Source: Nakazawaea peltata (taxonomy: Eukaryota; Ascomycota; Pichiomycetes; Alaninales; Pachysolenaceae). From it: a DNA stretch of 64,000 bases. The position numbers were made by a program, and so were the translations under genes. The first letter of the stretch is position 1, and each line of letters begins with the position of its first letter. Under the pieces are notes generated by a model. The model had not been told where the DNA came from, did no database searches, and saw nothing but the letters and a program-made list of their open reading frames with translations. This document shows, piece after piece, positions 20,494-29,918 of the stretch. The DNA lies in NCBI GenBank assembly GCA_001599355.1, contig BCGQ01000001.1:933135-997134 (forward strand). Direction: 5' to 3'.

Positions 20494-21255
20494 GATGTTG
20501 TTAGAGCATATTAGGTGTATAATATGAATTTGTGATTGTTGTGAAGAGATGATTTATAGATGAGGTTGAGTAATTGGGCTATTTTACACGACCAAATGAT
20601 TAGGAAATACTCGGCAGGGTTCAGGAGATTGGTAGTGAATGTTTACTCAATGTCCGTATCGGGTAATTACACATGGTATCTGGTTAGGGAGGCAGGGCTA
20701 GGGAGAGTCACGGTTAAGGACAGCCAGGGATGGAGGAGAGCCAGGAACAACAGGAACGGAAGACTGGTGGTATAGAAATATTACTTCAATAAAGTGTATG
20801 ACTGAAACAATGTAGTGGTATGATAATATTCATACATAGAAACTATGTATATCAGTGTATACTGGACTACCACCCTTGTGTACTACTATTACTATGTACT
20901 ACTACTATGCACTACTATACACTACTATATACTACTTTGTACTATTATGCACTATTAATATATACTATTTATTACTATGTACAGTTTTTCACTACTTACT
21001 AAATTGCTACGTTTTTACAACTTTTACAACTCTCCTTTAGTACTCCAACGCTCTCACCGAAGACCAAATCAATTTTTCCTTCCTCTAAAATCAAAGAAAA
21101 AACAGGTAATCAATTTGAGAAAAGCGACTTTTAAGGAGACTTTAAGGAGACTTTAAAGAAACCACTTGTTAGGCTAGAGGTATTGTTGAACTGTTGACAG
21201 TGGATACGTATCTTTTTTGGACTAAGAAATCTTCATCGAGTAGTTGTATTAGATT
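20494..21255. other. Intergenic region, divergent promoters of the fusion gene and VPS74
   Basis: A 71-residue plus-strand frame at 20560-20775 has no recognisable content and sits where the fusion gene promoter should be, so I do not call it. TACACGACC occurs at 20585-20593, about 92 bp upstream of the fusion gene start. A low-complexity CTA/ACT tract lies at 20868-20997. Confidence 0.6.
20868..20997. repeat. Imperfect CTA/ACT trinucleotide-rich tract
   Basis: About 130 bp made almost entirely of variants of TACTACTATG and CACTACTATA. The copies are too irregular for a clean unit. It lies about 260-390 bp upstream of VPS74. Confidence 0.7.
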
Positions 21256-22281
21256 ATGTCATCGGGATTACAAAGACGCCGTGGAGGCGGAGGAGCAAGT
21301 GCTGCAACGGTTCCAACGCCGGCGGTTAACGATTCTTCGGATGATCTTCCTTCGCATAAGATTGCATACGATCCTAATGACATTGAGGAATCAAACGGCG
21401 GGAGTCTGGGATCTTCTGGAGTTCCATTCTTGACTTTGATGGAGGAGGTATTGTTGATCGGATTGAAGGATAAAGAAGGATACTTAAGTTTCTGGAACGA
21501 CAATATCTCGTATGCATTGAGAGGTTTGATCATTTTGGAATTGGCATTTAGAGGTAAGATTTCCATGATCAATGACCCGCTGAGAAGAAGATTCGAATTG
21601 AGTGATAGATTGATCGAAGTTATCGATGACAAATTGACCGGTGAAGTATTATTGGATGAGCTGTTGAAATTGATGAAAAATGATCCAGAACATTTGAGTG
21701 TTAGTCAATGGATAGATTTACTTTCTGGAGAGACTTGGAATTTGATGAAGATCAATTATCAATTGAAGCAAGTGAGAGAAAGATTGGCTAAAGGTTTGGT
21801 CGACAAGGGTATATTGAGAACTGAGCGTAAGAACTTCTTCTTATTCGATATGGCAACCCATCCTTTAGTCGATTACACCCCAAAGAAATTGGTTATAAGA
21901 AGAATTTTGAACTTGTTGGTCGACAGAACTTTCACTATTGAGAATGATAACAAATTTTTCACCGATGAGACAAGTTTCCAAAACTTGAGAACTATCTCTT
22001 TATGTTGTGGTTGTTATGCTGCTAATGTTTTGGAGAACATCTTGATCGATTTGAATTATGATCAAAGAGATAAAGCATTTGGAAGAGCCGATGAATTGAT
22101 TGCAAATTATAGTGTCTTGCCATTTGGTAATGACACAAGAGCCGGTGTTGGTTTGAACTTGGGTGGTGCTGTCACCGAGGAAATTGATCAAGAAAAGAAC
22201 AAAGACAAAAATGTTGATTTGAGAGTCGAAGTCATCGCCGCTGTCTTGAGTGTCTTCAGTAAAATGGACAGTATTCTTTAA
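21256..22281 (+). CDS. VPS74: GOLPH3-family Golgi PI4P-binding adaptor
   Basis: Peripheral Golgi protein that binds phosphatidylinositol 4-phosphate and the tails of glycosyltransferases to retain them in the Golgi through COPI. The 341-residue product (345 in baker's yeast) has a short disordered N-terminus with an arginine cluster (QRRRGGGG), then the GPP34 domain from about residue 55. The very conserved core [20 protein letters not shown] and [10 protein letters not shown] is easily seen. Codons 109 and 136 are CTG where Vps74 has Ala (NDSARKRF; LLDEALKL, also Ala in human GOLPH3), which supports alanine decoding. The start is the first ATG of the frame. Confidence 0.97.
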   Translation: MSSGLQRRRGGGGASAATVPTPAVNDSSDDLPSHKIAYDPNDIEESNGGSLGSSGVPFLTLMEEVLLIGLKDKEGYLSFWNDNISYALRGLIILELAFRGKISMINDPLRRRFELSDRLIEVIDDKLTGEVLLDELLKLMKNDPEHLSVSQWIDLLSGETWNLMKINYQLKQVRERLAKGLVDKGILRTERKNFFLFDMATHPLVDYTPKKLVIRRILNLLVDRTFTIENDNKFFTDETSFQNLRTISLCCGCYAANVLENILIDLNYDQRDKAFGRADELIANYSVLPFGNDTRAGVGLNLGGAVTEEIDQEKNKDKNVDLRVEVIAAVLSVFSKMDSIL

Positions 22282-22437
22282 ATGCCTTCTTTTATAAACC
22301 ATCATCTCATAGATCAACAGTCTATGTTATTGACAATCCCACATTATATACAGCTCAACTGTTTCCTTATTTCGTTATGGTCATATTTGATGACTCGTAA
22401 AGCTGGAGACCTAATAAATATTGTACATCATTTAAAT

Positions 22438-23520
22438 TTATTGAGGCTTTAGTAAACATGAAGCCGATTCTATATAGGAGGGGTTTGTTGATTTGTGGGC
22501 TGTATCACCTGACAGTTCCCAGAAAAACACCCCATTGAGCTTCTGCCTCAAGGCATATCTACATTTGGTCTCGACAGTAGTCATATTATCAAAAGAGATC
22601 AGCACCCTCTCTTTAGGGTCATAGTAGCGACATACACCTTGTGTGGTATATTCTGTAGTGTAGGCGGGTGTCATTGAGATGGAGTTATTTGGGATGGTCC
22701 CTTCTTCGAATCTCGAAAGAGTGGCCTGTTTATCGAACAGGTGACCGAATCCTTCTGTATCGCAAAAACATCTCCCATTTAATGGTATGCCCAAATTTAT
22801 CTTCGACGGGTCAATACCATTTTTGATATAATAAGAGACGGCAGAATCTCCACTAAGTATTTGTCTTTGTTCCAACAGATATAAATTACAATGGTCATCG
22901 GTGATTTGTCCCCAAGGACCGGCGAAGTCGTAGGTCATTATGTTCCAGAAATTGACATATTTGTTTAATTTGGGCAAATCCCAGCTCTGGAGTTGCCATT
23001 GACCAGCTGGACTAGCAATGGAGATCTTAAATCCTTCAGGAATTAGCTTTTCATTCAATATTTCAAGGAGGTTTTCAAGTTGAGTGCTATGTTCTGGATA
23101 TTCCCAATCGATATCAATTCCTTGGAATTTGTATTTCCTGACGAATCTCAAACAACTTTCGGCAAAATTTACCATCTTAACCTTGGACTTTGTCACTGAC
23201 TTGAATAAATCCGCCTTACCATAGCCCCCAATCGATAAATAAAGATCAGGTCTTTTATCTTCAGCTAAAAGACTTCTACATAAACTTAATTCTTTCAAAA
23301 TCCCTTCAGCATGATGTTTAGACCCCATCAAACTGAAATCTCGAGGAATTTCTTCATCCGCCCATGAATCCATACTCAATATCTCTCCTGAACTTTCATT
23401 TATAGTCCAAAATGCATAATACAAACAAGATATTTTATCAAGAGCCAAATCACTAGGGTATTTATTAATACCCTTTGGATTATAATGGGCCCAATTAGTG
23501 TAATATAACCCTAAACTCAT
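22438..23520 (-). CDS. CTS2: Cytosolic family 18 chitinase, CTS2/CHT4-like
   Basis: Predicted chitinase without signal peptide, like baker's yeast Cts2 (sporulation) and Candida Cht4. The frame is open to 23553, but that upstream start would be TTG; the first ATG, at 23520, gives MSLGLYYTNW, a typical beginning for the barrel, and 360 residues. The catalytic motif GIDIDWEYPE places the acid at E140, with D136 and D138. The first acidic residue of the longer family motif (normally DG before IDIDWE) is Gln here. SIGGYGKADLF (97-107) is the second family signature. The C-terminal GVFFWELSGD is also typical. It stands tail to tail with VPS74. Confidence 0.88.
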   Translation of the reverse strand: MSLGLYYTNWAHYNPKGINKYPSDLALDKISCLYYAFWTINESSGEILSMDSWADEEIPRDFSLMGSKHHAEGILKELSLCRSLLAEDKRPDLYLSIGGYGKADLFKSVTKSKVKMVNFAESCLRFVRKYKFQGIDIDWEYPEHSTQLENLLEILNEKLIPEGFKISIASPAGQWQLQSWDLPKLNKYVNFWNIMTYDFAGPWGQITDDHCNLYLLEQRQILSGDSAVSYYIKNGIDPSKINLGIPLNGRCFCDTEGFGHLFDKQATLSRFEEGTIPNNSISMTPAYTTEYTTQGVCRYYDPKERVLISFDNMTTVETKCRYALRQKLNGVFFWELSGDTAHKSTNPSYIESASCLLKPQ

Positions 23521-23773
23521 CTTCACCTCACTACAGCCAATAATTATCAACAAATCTACCCCAAGTCAAACCAAATCTCCACCAAAATATTCAGCCTCGA
23601 ACCCCCAGCTTTAACGTTCATGTCAAAATATTACCTAATTAGGTATCATCCTAAATTGCCCCATTTAGTAATCTTATTTCAACAACAAGAAAAAACTTCA
23701 CCTCGAGACAAAGCTGATAACAGTTGAAAATAAGCGCTGAAAGGAAGGTGTTCCGGTGGCTAATTAATAGAAT

Positions 23774-24943
23774 ATGTCAGAATTGGAAGTGGACAATCGT
23801 GCTGAAGAGCCGGTGTTGAAAGATGATGTTGGATCTGAGGAAGTCGAGAATGGATCCACACTGAAAGAACCATCTAAGGAAGTTGACGGCGGTAGCGCTG
23901 AAGAGGACGAAGATGACGATGGAATGGGATTGTTCGGAGACGATGAAGACGAAGAGAAACCTCAGGCAGAGGAAGATGAAGAAGATGAAGAGATGGAGGA
24001 ACAAGAGGAACAGAGAGAATTGAAAACTATCGATGTTTCTTTAATCAGACATAGTAAATCACATTATTTACTGAAAGATCAAAATATAAAGTTACAAGTT
24101 CCAACTTATATTGGAATAGATAGCAAGCCATTTGATCCTAATAAGTTCTCTGAGTCTGTGGAAGATCATGCCGATACCGAGAGAGAATTGGATGATAAAG
24201 TTATTCTGGAGAATACTATCAGATGGAGATACTCTACGAACCAAGCTGGGGATGTGTACAGACAAAGTAATTCTCAGGTGATTGAATGGGATGATGGTTC
24301 TTTATCTTTGAGATTGGGAGGTGAAATTTTTGATCTCCGAGTTGGACCAAATGAAGATAACTTCTTGGTTATGACTCATGATGAACAAGATATCTTACAA
24401 ACACAAGATATTTTGACCCATGTCGCCAAGATCGTACCAACATCTACCTCTTCTCTGGCTCATAAGAGGTTGACCAAATCGATTGCTCGTAGACAAGCTT
24501 TGAATAAGCAACATAAGATGAAGTCTATCGTATTAACAGAAGATCCAGAATTGAGAATCAAGGCATTGGAAAGACAAGAAGAAGAGAATTTCAGACTGAG
24601 AAGAAGAGCAGAATTGAAGAGATTACAAGAGGAGGAGAAAATGGAGAGAGGATCTCCTGGACCGTCGAGAGGTGCTTCTACCAAATACTATTACAATGAA
24701 GATGAGGAAGAGGAAGATGCTACTGGTATTGATGTTCGTAAAAACGAGTACGATGACGATGACGGATTCATTGACGATGATGAAGAAGAAGTGGATTATG
24801 ATGATGAAGATGATGAGTTGGATTTGGCTGCAGAGAGATTGAGAAAGGTGAAAGAAGCAGGTGCTGCAAAGTATGCTGACGATGAAGAAGAGCCAGTCTC
24901 GAGAAAGAAGAGAAGAATCATCAGTGATGATGATGATGAGTAA
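23774..24943 (+). CDS. LEO1: Paf1 complex subunit Leo1
   Basis: Subunit of the RNA polymerase II-associated Paf1 complex, which supports elongation and histone H2B ubiquitination. The product has 389 residues. The N-terminus (to about 80) is strongly acidic, the Leo1 core runs from about 85 to 235 (NTIRWRYSTNQAG, SNSQVIEWDDGSLSLRLG), and a basic region with coiled-coil character follows (about 240-290, RRRAELKRLQEEEKMERG), then acidic clusters and a basic C-terminal KKRR. This order is that of Leo1 from yeast to human. It lies close upstream of PFY1 on the same strand. Confidence 0.95.
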   Translation: MSELEVDNRAEEPVLKDDVGSEEVENGSTLKEPSKEVDGGSAEEDEDDDGMGLFGDDEDEEKPQAEEDEEDEEMEEQEEQRELKTIDVSLIRHSKSHYLLKDQNIKLQVPTYIGIDSKPFDPNKFSESVEDHADTERELDDKVILENTIRWRYSTNQAGDVYRQSNSQVIEWDDGSLSLRLGGEIFDLRVGPNEDNFLVMTHDEQDILQTQDILTHVAKIVPTSTSSLAHKRLTKSIARRQALNKQHKMKSIVLTEDPELRIKALERQEEENFRLRRRAELKRLQEEEKMERGSPGPSRGASTKYYYNEDEEEEDATGIDVRKNEYDDDDGFIDDDEEEVDYDDEDDELDLAAERLRKVKEAGAAKYADDEEEPVSRKKRRIISDDDDE

Positions 24944-25179
24944 ACTGCTGCCATCGTTCCACTGCTGCCATCGATCCATAGCTGTACATTATATAAATTT
25001 CAAAAAATATTTCACTCTAACAAATTTTGGTAGTGCATAAAATCCCAAAACACCACGCTCGCTGCCCAACCAAAAAGTCAAAAAAAAGGTCAAATTGTCC
25101 TTTTTGGCCTTGAATAAACAAGCATCTATTGGTTGATTAGATTGAATTGAATAGAAATTCTGTTTAAAAGAAGTTGAAA

Positions 25180-25745
25180 ATGTCTTGGAACGGTAAGTGT
25201 GGTGGTGGGATGGGGATTGTGGCCTGAGATCAGGGGTATCATCGGTATCGCTCTGTATATTGACCACCTCATCACTTGGATTTGCCCCTTGCTGCAATAC
25301 TAACACTGTGTTTTTTATAGCTTACACTGATAACTTGGTTGCCACTGGCAAGATTGACAAGGCCGCCATTTACTCTGCTGCTGGAGACTCCGTTTGGGCC
25401 TCTACTGGAAGTTTGTCTTTACTGGCTAATGAGATCAGCGAGATTGCTACCGGTTTCACCAACCCAGCTAACTTACAAGCCAATGGTTTACATGTCCAAG
25501 GACAAAAATACTTTTTGTTGAGAGCTGACGAGAGATCCATTTACGGTAAACACGTAAGTTTTGATTTTAACTTTGTCATGCATTGACTGCATACTAACTT
25601 TATTTTATAGGAGGCTGAGGGTGTTATCATTTGTAAATCCACCCAAACTATTTTGCTCGCTCACTACCCTGCTGGTGTTCAACCTGGTGAGGCTACTACT
25701 GTTGTTGAAAAATTGGTTGATTATTTGATCAGTGTTGGATACTAA
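25180..25745 (+). CDS. PFY1: Profilin, three exons
   Basis: Actin-monomer-binding and polyproline-binding protein of the cytoplasm. Exons are 25180-25192, 25321-25553 and 25611-25745, giving 126 residues, the same length as baker's yeast Pfy1. Exon 1 holds only MSWN and the first base of an Ala codon. Joining restores MSWNAYTDNL, the usual profilin start, and exon 2 ends RSIYGKH, joined to [10 protein letters not shown]. Both introns have GTAAGT donors, TACTAAC branch sites and TATAG acceptors. The splice junctions are predicted from the protein match and these signals. Confidence 0.97.
25193..25320 (+). other. PFY1 intron 1
   Basis: 128 nt, donor GTAAGT, branch site TACTAAC about 20 nt before the acceptor, acceptor TATAG. 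It interrupts an alanine codon after its first base. Confidence 0.95.
25554..25610 (+). other. PFY1 intron 2
   Basis: 57 nt, donor GTAAGT, branch site TACTAAC about 13 nt before the acceptor TATAG. It lies between codons (phase 0), between Lys-His and Glu-Ala-Glu. Confidence 0.95.
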
Positions 25746-25859
25746 TTATATAAATATAATTTCCATTGGTAGAGTCTTTGGATAGAATAAATTTAGTTTG
25801 AACTAATGTAGATGAGGGGATGAAAATGTAGATAGTAGTAGGTAGTAGTCACAGTATTA

Positions 25860-25982
25860 ACCTCTTAGCGTATCAACCTATTAACCTATTAACCAGTAGT
25901 AATAAATCGTAATAAATAGTTAAATAATAAATAATATAGTATAAATACTAATAAATAAATAGTAATAAATAGATAAATAAAT
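25860..25982. repeat. AT-rich low-complexity tract
   Basis: Mostly variants of AATAAATAGT and AATAAATA between the convergent ends of PFY1 and the next gene. Such tracts commonly include yeast polyadenylation signals; no single signal stands out. Confidence 0.6.
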
Positions 25983-25995
25983 ATGGGAAGGAAGA

Positions 25996-26469
25996 TCACT
26001 CAAAAATGTTAGTCCTTGGCTTTCTTCTCTCCTCTAAATTCTCAAAATCAACACTAACACTGAAGTTACTTGCCCCATTGAATGGAAAATGTTGTCCAGG
26101 AATACCATCAATGTGTAAAGGATAATGATCCTTATCACGTTTTGGACTGTATCCAAGTAATTCGTACAATTTACGTTCATCAGTAACGTCCTTTTGGTAA
26201 CCAACAAACGTCTCCTTCAACTTCTCCATTGGTTCAGCGGTACCCACAATCGATACAATTGACTTTCCATCATGTCTCTTACGGTAAAACTTATCGTATT
26301 GATAGACCCCAACCGCTCCAGTAAACATCAATACAGGAATAACCAAATAAGACTTGAGGATATCTTGAGCAGGAGCCAACTCCTCTTCATGATGACTTGA
26401 ATAGAATCTAACTTGACTCTTAATGGAGTTCAGTTTCTTCAACAGATCGTTTCCGACTCTTCTAAACAT
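25996..26469 (-). CDS. Small mitochondrial single-span membrane protein, unidentified
   Basis: 157 residues that I do not recognise. The N-terminus (about 1-25) is basic, rich in Arg, Lys and Ser and lacks acidic residues apart from one Asp, ending RFYSS, a normal mitochondrial presequence. One hydrophobic segment (about 39-57) is followed by a hydrophilic region with basic and acidic clusters. The shape, a presequence plus one span plus a soluble tail of about 100 residues, is that of many inner-membrane accessory subunits. Complex I accessory subunits are one class to test, since most non-Saccharomyces yeasts keep complex I; this is only a suggestion. It stands divergent from the YCII-domain gene. 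Confidence 0.75.
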   Translation of the reverse strand: MFRRVGNDLLKKLNSIKSQVRFYSSHHEEELAPAQDILKSYLVIPVLMFTGAVGVYQYDKFYRKRHDGKSIVSIVGTAEPMEKLKETFVGYQKDVTDERKLYELLGYSPKRDKDHYPLHIDGIPGQHFPFNGASNFSVSVDFENLEERRKPRTNIFE

Positions 26470-26742
26470 ATTCCACTATGTGTACCAAGTGTTTGTCAAC
26501 CTCTATTGGTTCTAATCAATTAAAGGAGCCTCTTTACCCCGCTACAGCGCCAAAATTATTGTGTGACAATAAGAAGGTAGTGCATGAAGGCACAATTTGA
26601 CAACCAAAATGTAGCGATCCATTGAAAGCGCTAAATTGGTAGTGTGTGAATGCCCAATATCCGAATTTGGAAATATCGATCCCACCTCCGCTAATCAAGG
26701 CGCCATATTAATCATCTAACCGTTAGCCGACAGTATAGATTG

Positions 26743-27150
26743 ATGTCTAGAACGTTGAAGAAAATGGTTGAATGGATTGTTATTGTATACGATAAGCCGG
26801 GAGTTGACCGTACTGTTGTGAGACCACTGCATTTGGCAAGAATTCCGGTCGGTGTTAAGGACGGTATCATTAAGAGTGCTGGGCCAATCTTCCATGAGAT
26901 TCCAAAGCCAGCTGAGGGGTTCACTCCTTTTGCTGGTAGTGCTTTGACCCTTGAAGCTAATAGCAAGGAAGAGGTTATGGAATTCTTGAAGAAAGATCCT
27001 TTCGTTGAGGCTGGTATTTGGGATTTGGACTCTGCTCTTATTTTCCCAGTAAGTATTTGTTATAGAGAGACTTTGATTTTGGGATAGTTACTAACATGAT
27101 TCATATAGTATGTATGTGGTTATAGAGAGGCTAAGAGTTTGTCAGCTTAA
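26743..27150 (+). CDS. YCII-domain protein, two exons
   Basis: Small protein of the YciI-like alpha/beta ferredoxin-like superfamily, whose function in fungi is poorly known. Exons are 26743-27048 and 27109-27150, giving 115 residues. Without splicing the frame reads into the intron and ends at 27087. Splicing at GTAAGT with branch TTACTAAC and acceptor ATATAG restores IFP joined to YVCGYREAKSLSA, a more natural ending. The domain starts near VEWIVIVYDKPG and includes the His of RPLHLARIP and DPFVEAGIWD, the family's active-site-like region. A Met at residue 8 could also be the start. Confidence 0.85.
27049..27108 (+). other. Intron of the YCII-domain gene
   Basis: 60 nt, donor GTAAGT, branch site TACTAAC at 27089-27095, acceptor TATAG. 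It lies between codons. It is inferred from the splice signals and from the improved protein ending. Confidence 0.88.
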
Positions 27151-27200
27151 ATATCTACGAACAATTGAGTTTTCTAGACCTTTCGGTATATATTTGTAGT

Positions 27201-28038
27201 TTATAAATCCTTCAATTTCTCAGTGTTCTCTGGTTTGACAATATCTCTCCATTCCATCAAGTTCAGAGACATGTTCTCAGCGTAAAACTCAGGGTAATTG
27301 TCTTTAATCACTTTCATGAGCCCATTGAAGAACAGCTGGTACCCATAGCCATTGAAATGGATCCCATCCACTAACAATTTCTCTGGTGCTACACCCAACT
27401 TAGCAGCGAATTGAGTGAATTCCAGGTACAAATCGAGAACTGCAACATTGAGAGATGATCCAATGTCTTTCAATACTTTGGCATACTTCAAATTGACCTC
27501 ATTGGCTCTTTTTCCACTGTCTGGAGTGTACTTGTCAAATCCCTCCCAAACTGCAGCATCGTAATATGCTGGAGTGACCAAAATCACTTTAATTCCTCTT
27601 GAAATCAACTCATTTGTGATCTCAGTCATGTTTTCTTTATACTCGTCTAGCTCAACGGTTTGATCCCCTCCTTGAGAGGCATCATTAGTACCAAAGAACA
27701 CATACAGAATCTTGATCTTACGAGATTCTGGCACCTCATCGTGATCTTGCTGTAAAATTTTCTTCAAAATGAACTTGGCCTGTCTGGAATTGTATCCTGA
27801 GAATCCTCTTTGAAGAACATCGAGTTTTCTCGTGTAAGCTAGTCCAATTGTTAGTCTTTAATCTCCAAAGTTCACCTCTAAATCATTACTTACCATTAGT
27901 CAAGGCAGGGCCCAAAGCGAACTCAACTCCCGATGAAGTTTCTGCAATATCAGGGTTAAGAAGGTATGGTCTCTGGTTGAAAGAGTACTCGGTGATGGAA
28001 TCACCAAATATCAAGAATTTGTTCAAATCAAAAAACAT
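27201..28038 (-). CDS. IAH1: IAH1-like SGNH esterase, copy 1 (two exons)
   Basis: Predicted esterase of the isoamyl acetate-hydrolysing Iah1 group, which cleaves acetate esters. Exon 1 is 28038-27894 and exon 2 is 27838-27201 on the minus strand, giving 260 residues (238 in baker's yeast). The SGNH residues are present: S14 in FGDSIT, N100 in FFGTNDA, and D206/H209 in DGIHFNGYG. Joining the exons gives LTNAYTRKLDVLQRGF, matching Iah1 (EYTRKMDILQRGF). The C-terminus lacks an evident peroxisomal signal. It is the left member of a tandem pair with the gene at 28570-29398 and converges with the YCII-domain gene. The gene symbol denotes the family; which copy keeps the ancestral role is unknown. 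Confidence 0.93.
27839..27893 (-). other. Intron of IAH1-like copy 1
   Basis: 55 nt on the minus strand, donor GTAAGT, branch site GACTAAC, acceptor ACTAG. It interrupts a codon after its first base, at the same protein position and with the same length as in copy 2. Confidence 0.92.
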
Positions 28039-28419
28039 CTCTAACAGTCTAATGCCGTCTTCAAGTGGGCTCGAATGGCGCTAAGGATAAATTTCTAAGG
28101 TGCGCTTAGCGTGGGGTTTTTCGTGGGATCGCCGAGTGTGGATGAGATGAGCACAAAGTGAGGAAAATCAGAAAGGGGGCGAGGGGCTAGGGGAAAAAGA
28201 GGGAAATGAGAAATGGGGAAGGGGGAGTGACAGGGCGAAGGCGAGAGGGCGAAGGAGGAGAAGGTGAGCTGATAGTGAGAGATAGAAGAAGGCTTGAAAC
28301 CCAATCCATAAACAATATAGACTCTTAATGCCTTCTATTGTGAAACTAGGTGATATTACTCAGTATTTTTTCTACTTTTAATCCCTACAATTACTAACTA
28401 GCAGATCTACATTATGGTT
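28039..28419. other. Promoter region of IAH1-like copy 1 with a purine-rich tract
   Basis: No gene seen. The 80 bp next to the start codon are alignable with the region upstream of copy 2, showing that the promoter was duplicated too. From about 28154 to 28293 the plus strand is almost all purine (runs such as GGGGAAAAAGAGGG), so it is pyrimidine-rich on the esterase coding strand. Confidence 0.6.
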
Positions 28420-28553
28420 ATTCCTCATTATACAAAGCCCAAATCTGAGCTGTAATTCAGGGAGATCTCCAATCTGATGGAGCTGTTCAGAATCCTGGTC
28501 AATAATAATTCTCTTTTTTTTTTTTTTTGTTTGTTTTTCGTGATTTTCCACCT
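28420..28553 (-). pseudogene. Decayed 3' fragment of a flavin-reductase-like gene
   Basis: This stretch aligns with the 3' end and flank of the intact gene at 29919-30542: shared blocks include TTCCTCATTAT, AAATCTGAGCT, TCTCCAATCTGATGGA and TGATTTTCCAC. In translation the intact IIVNQESKDGG...HQIGEPLPEL matches IIIDQDSEQ...HQIGDLPEL here. The region corresponding to the stop codon (28450-28452) now reads CAG, about 25 bp of the internal part are missing, and a run of T has expanded at about 28513-28528. It ends some 15 bp before the stop codon of IAH1-like copy 2, which marks the tandem-duplication junction. Confidence 0.82.
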
Positions 28554-28569
28554 AGACCTTCTGTATTAA

Positions 28570-29398
28570 TTATAAATCCTTCAATTTCTCGGTATTCTCT
28601 GGCTTGATGATATCTTTCCCTTCCATCAAGTTCATAGGCATGTCATCAGCATAGAGCTTGGGGTACTTATTTTTGATTATCTCCATAAGCTCCCGGCGGA
28701 ACAGTAGGTAACCGTAACCGTTGAAATGGATACCATCCACCAACAATTTCCTTGGGTTATCAAATCCCCACTTCTCATAACGCTCGTCGAAGGCCAGGAA
28801 CAAATCGAGAACTGGGACGTTGAGAGCAGTTCCAACTTCTTTCACGACTTTGGCATACTTCTTATTGGTCGCAGTGGATCTTGGTCCATTATCTGGAGTT
28901 TTCGGGTGGATGCTATACCACACATCAGCATCATGATAAGTTGGTGTGACCAAGATAACCTTAATACCTTTTGCAAGCAAGTCATTTGCCATCTCAGTCA
29001 TGTTGGCTCTGTATTCCTCTAACGGAACGTTTTGAGCACCTCCTGATGCATCATTGGTACCGAAGAATACATACAGAATCTTGATCTTGAGGGAATCTGG
29101 CATCTCATCATCTTCCTTCAAGATCTTCTTCAATATGTACTTGCCTTGTCTGGAAGTGTATCCTGCGTAGCCTCTTTGAACGATATCGAGTTTTCTCGTG
29201 TAGACTAATGGAATTGTCAGTATCAGATGTCCAAGTATCCCCTCTAATTCATTACTTACTAGTAGTTAAGGCAGCTCCCAAAGCAAACTGATATCCTGTT
29301 TGTTTCTTATGAGGGTTAAGAAGGTAAGGTTTTGAGTTGAAACTGAATTGGGTGATGGAATCACCAAGCATTAAAAATTTGTTCAAATCGAAAAGCAT
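28570..29398 (-). CDS. IAH1-like SGNH esterase, copy 2 (two exons)
   Basis: Tandem paralogue of the gene at 27201-28038 with the same predicted acetate-esterase role. Exon 1 is 29398-29260 and exon 2 is 29204-28570 on the minus strand, giving 257 residues. S14 (LGDSIT), the Asn of FFGTNDA and the Asp/His of DGIHFNGYG are kept, so it looks active. Joined exons read LTTIYTRKLDIVQRGYAGY. Both copies end with PENTEKLKDL. Divergence is spread along the protein, with clear changes in the middle (about residues 135-190), the region that shapes the substrate pocket in SGNH enzymes, which hints at different substrates. Confidence 0.92.
29205..29259 (-). other. Intron of IAH1-like copy 2
   Basis: 55 nt on the minus strand, donor GTAAGT, branch site TACTGAC, acceptor TTAG. 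It has the same phase and position as in copy 1, so it predates the duplication. Confidence 0.9.
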
Positions 29399-29918
29399 CT
29401 TGGAAGTCTCAATGCTGTCTTCAATTGGACTCGGCTGGCACGACAGTCGAATTTATATGTTGTGCTTCTGAGGGGTTTTTGTGTGATCCAAAGAGGTCAT
29501 GGGAGGGGTGAATGAGACAGAGAGCACTCAGATGGATGAGGGGAAGGTGGTGTGAGACAGAGAGCACTCAAATATAAGGGAGATAGACCAGTAGGATTGG
29601 TTGGAGATAGACCACAGGGAGTTGCAGGCGCCGATCACTGCTAATAGTGGAACTCTCTAGGTCATTCCGATTGGTGTGAGATTGATCCCTTGGGTGGGTA
29701 AGGCAGAGAACACTCAGCTGCGTGGGTCACAAATATCACTTGGATGGGCGAGCGGAAGCATCAAAATGCCAAGATCGCACATGAGACCTCTAAAGTCAAT
29801 TCTATAACTCAACTCATATTGATTAATCTAGAAACTCGTAGCTCGTAAATCGTACATTTACTCTTCTTACAGTTTTATATTATTGTCATTCCTCATTATT
29901 CAAAATCTCAAATCTGAG
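29399..29918. other. Promoter region of IAH1-like copy 2 with short direct repeats
   Basis: No gene seen. The part next to the start codon aligns with the promoter of copy 1. TGAGACAGAGAGCACTCA occurs at 29513-29530 and again at 29553-29570, with a diverged copy (AGGCAGAGAACACTCAGCTG) near 29700. GGAGATAGACCA also occurs twice (near 29580 and 29603). Confidence 0.65.

Noticed and set aside
20560-20775. 71-codon plus-strand frame upstream of the fusion gene
   Set aside because: No motif, unusual composition, and it overlaps the expected promoter of the divergent gene.
23586-23612. A TTCGA-containing stretch near 23595 as a T-loop on the minus strand
   Set aside because: The bases on either side do not pair to form a T-stem, and no acceptor stem could be drawn.
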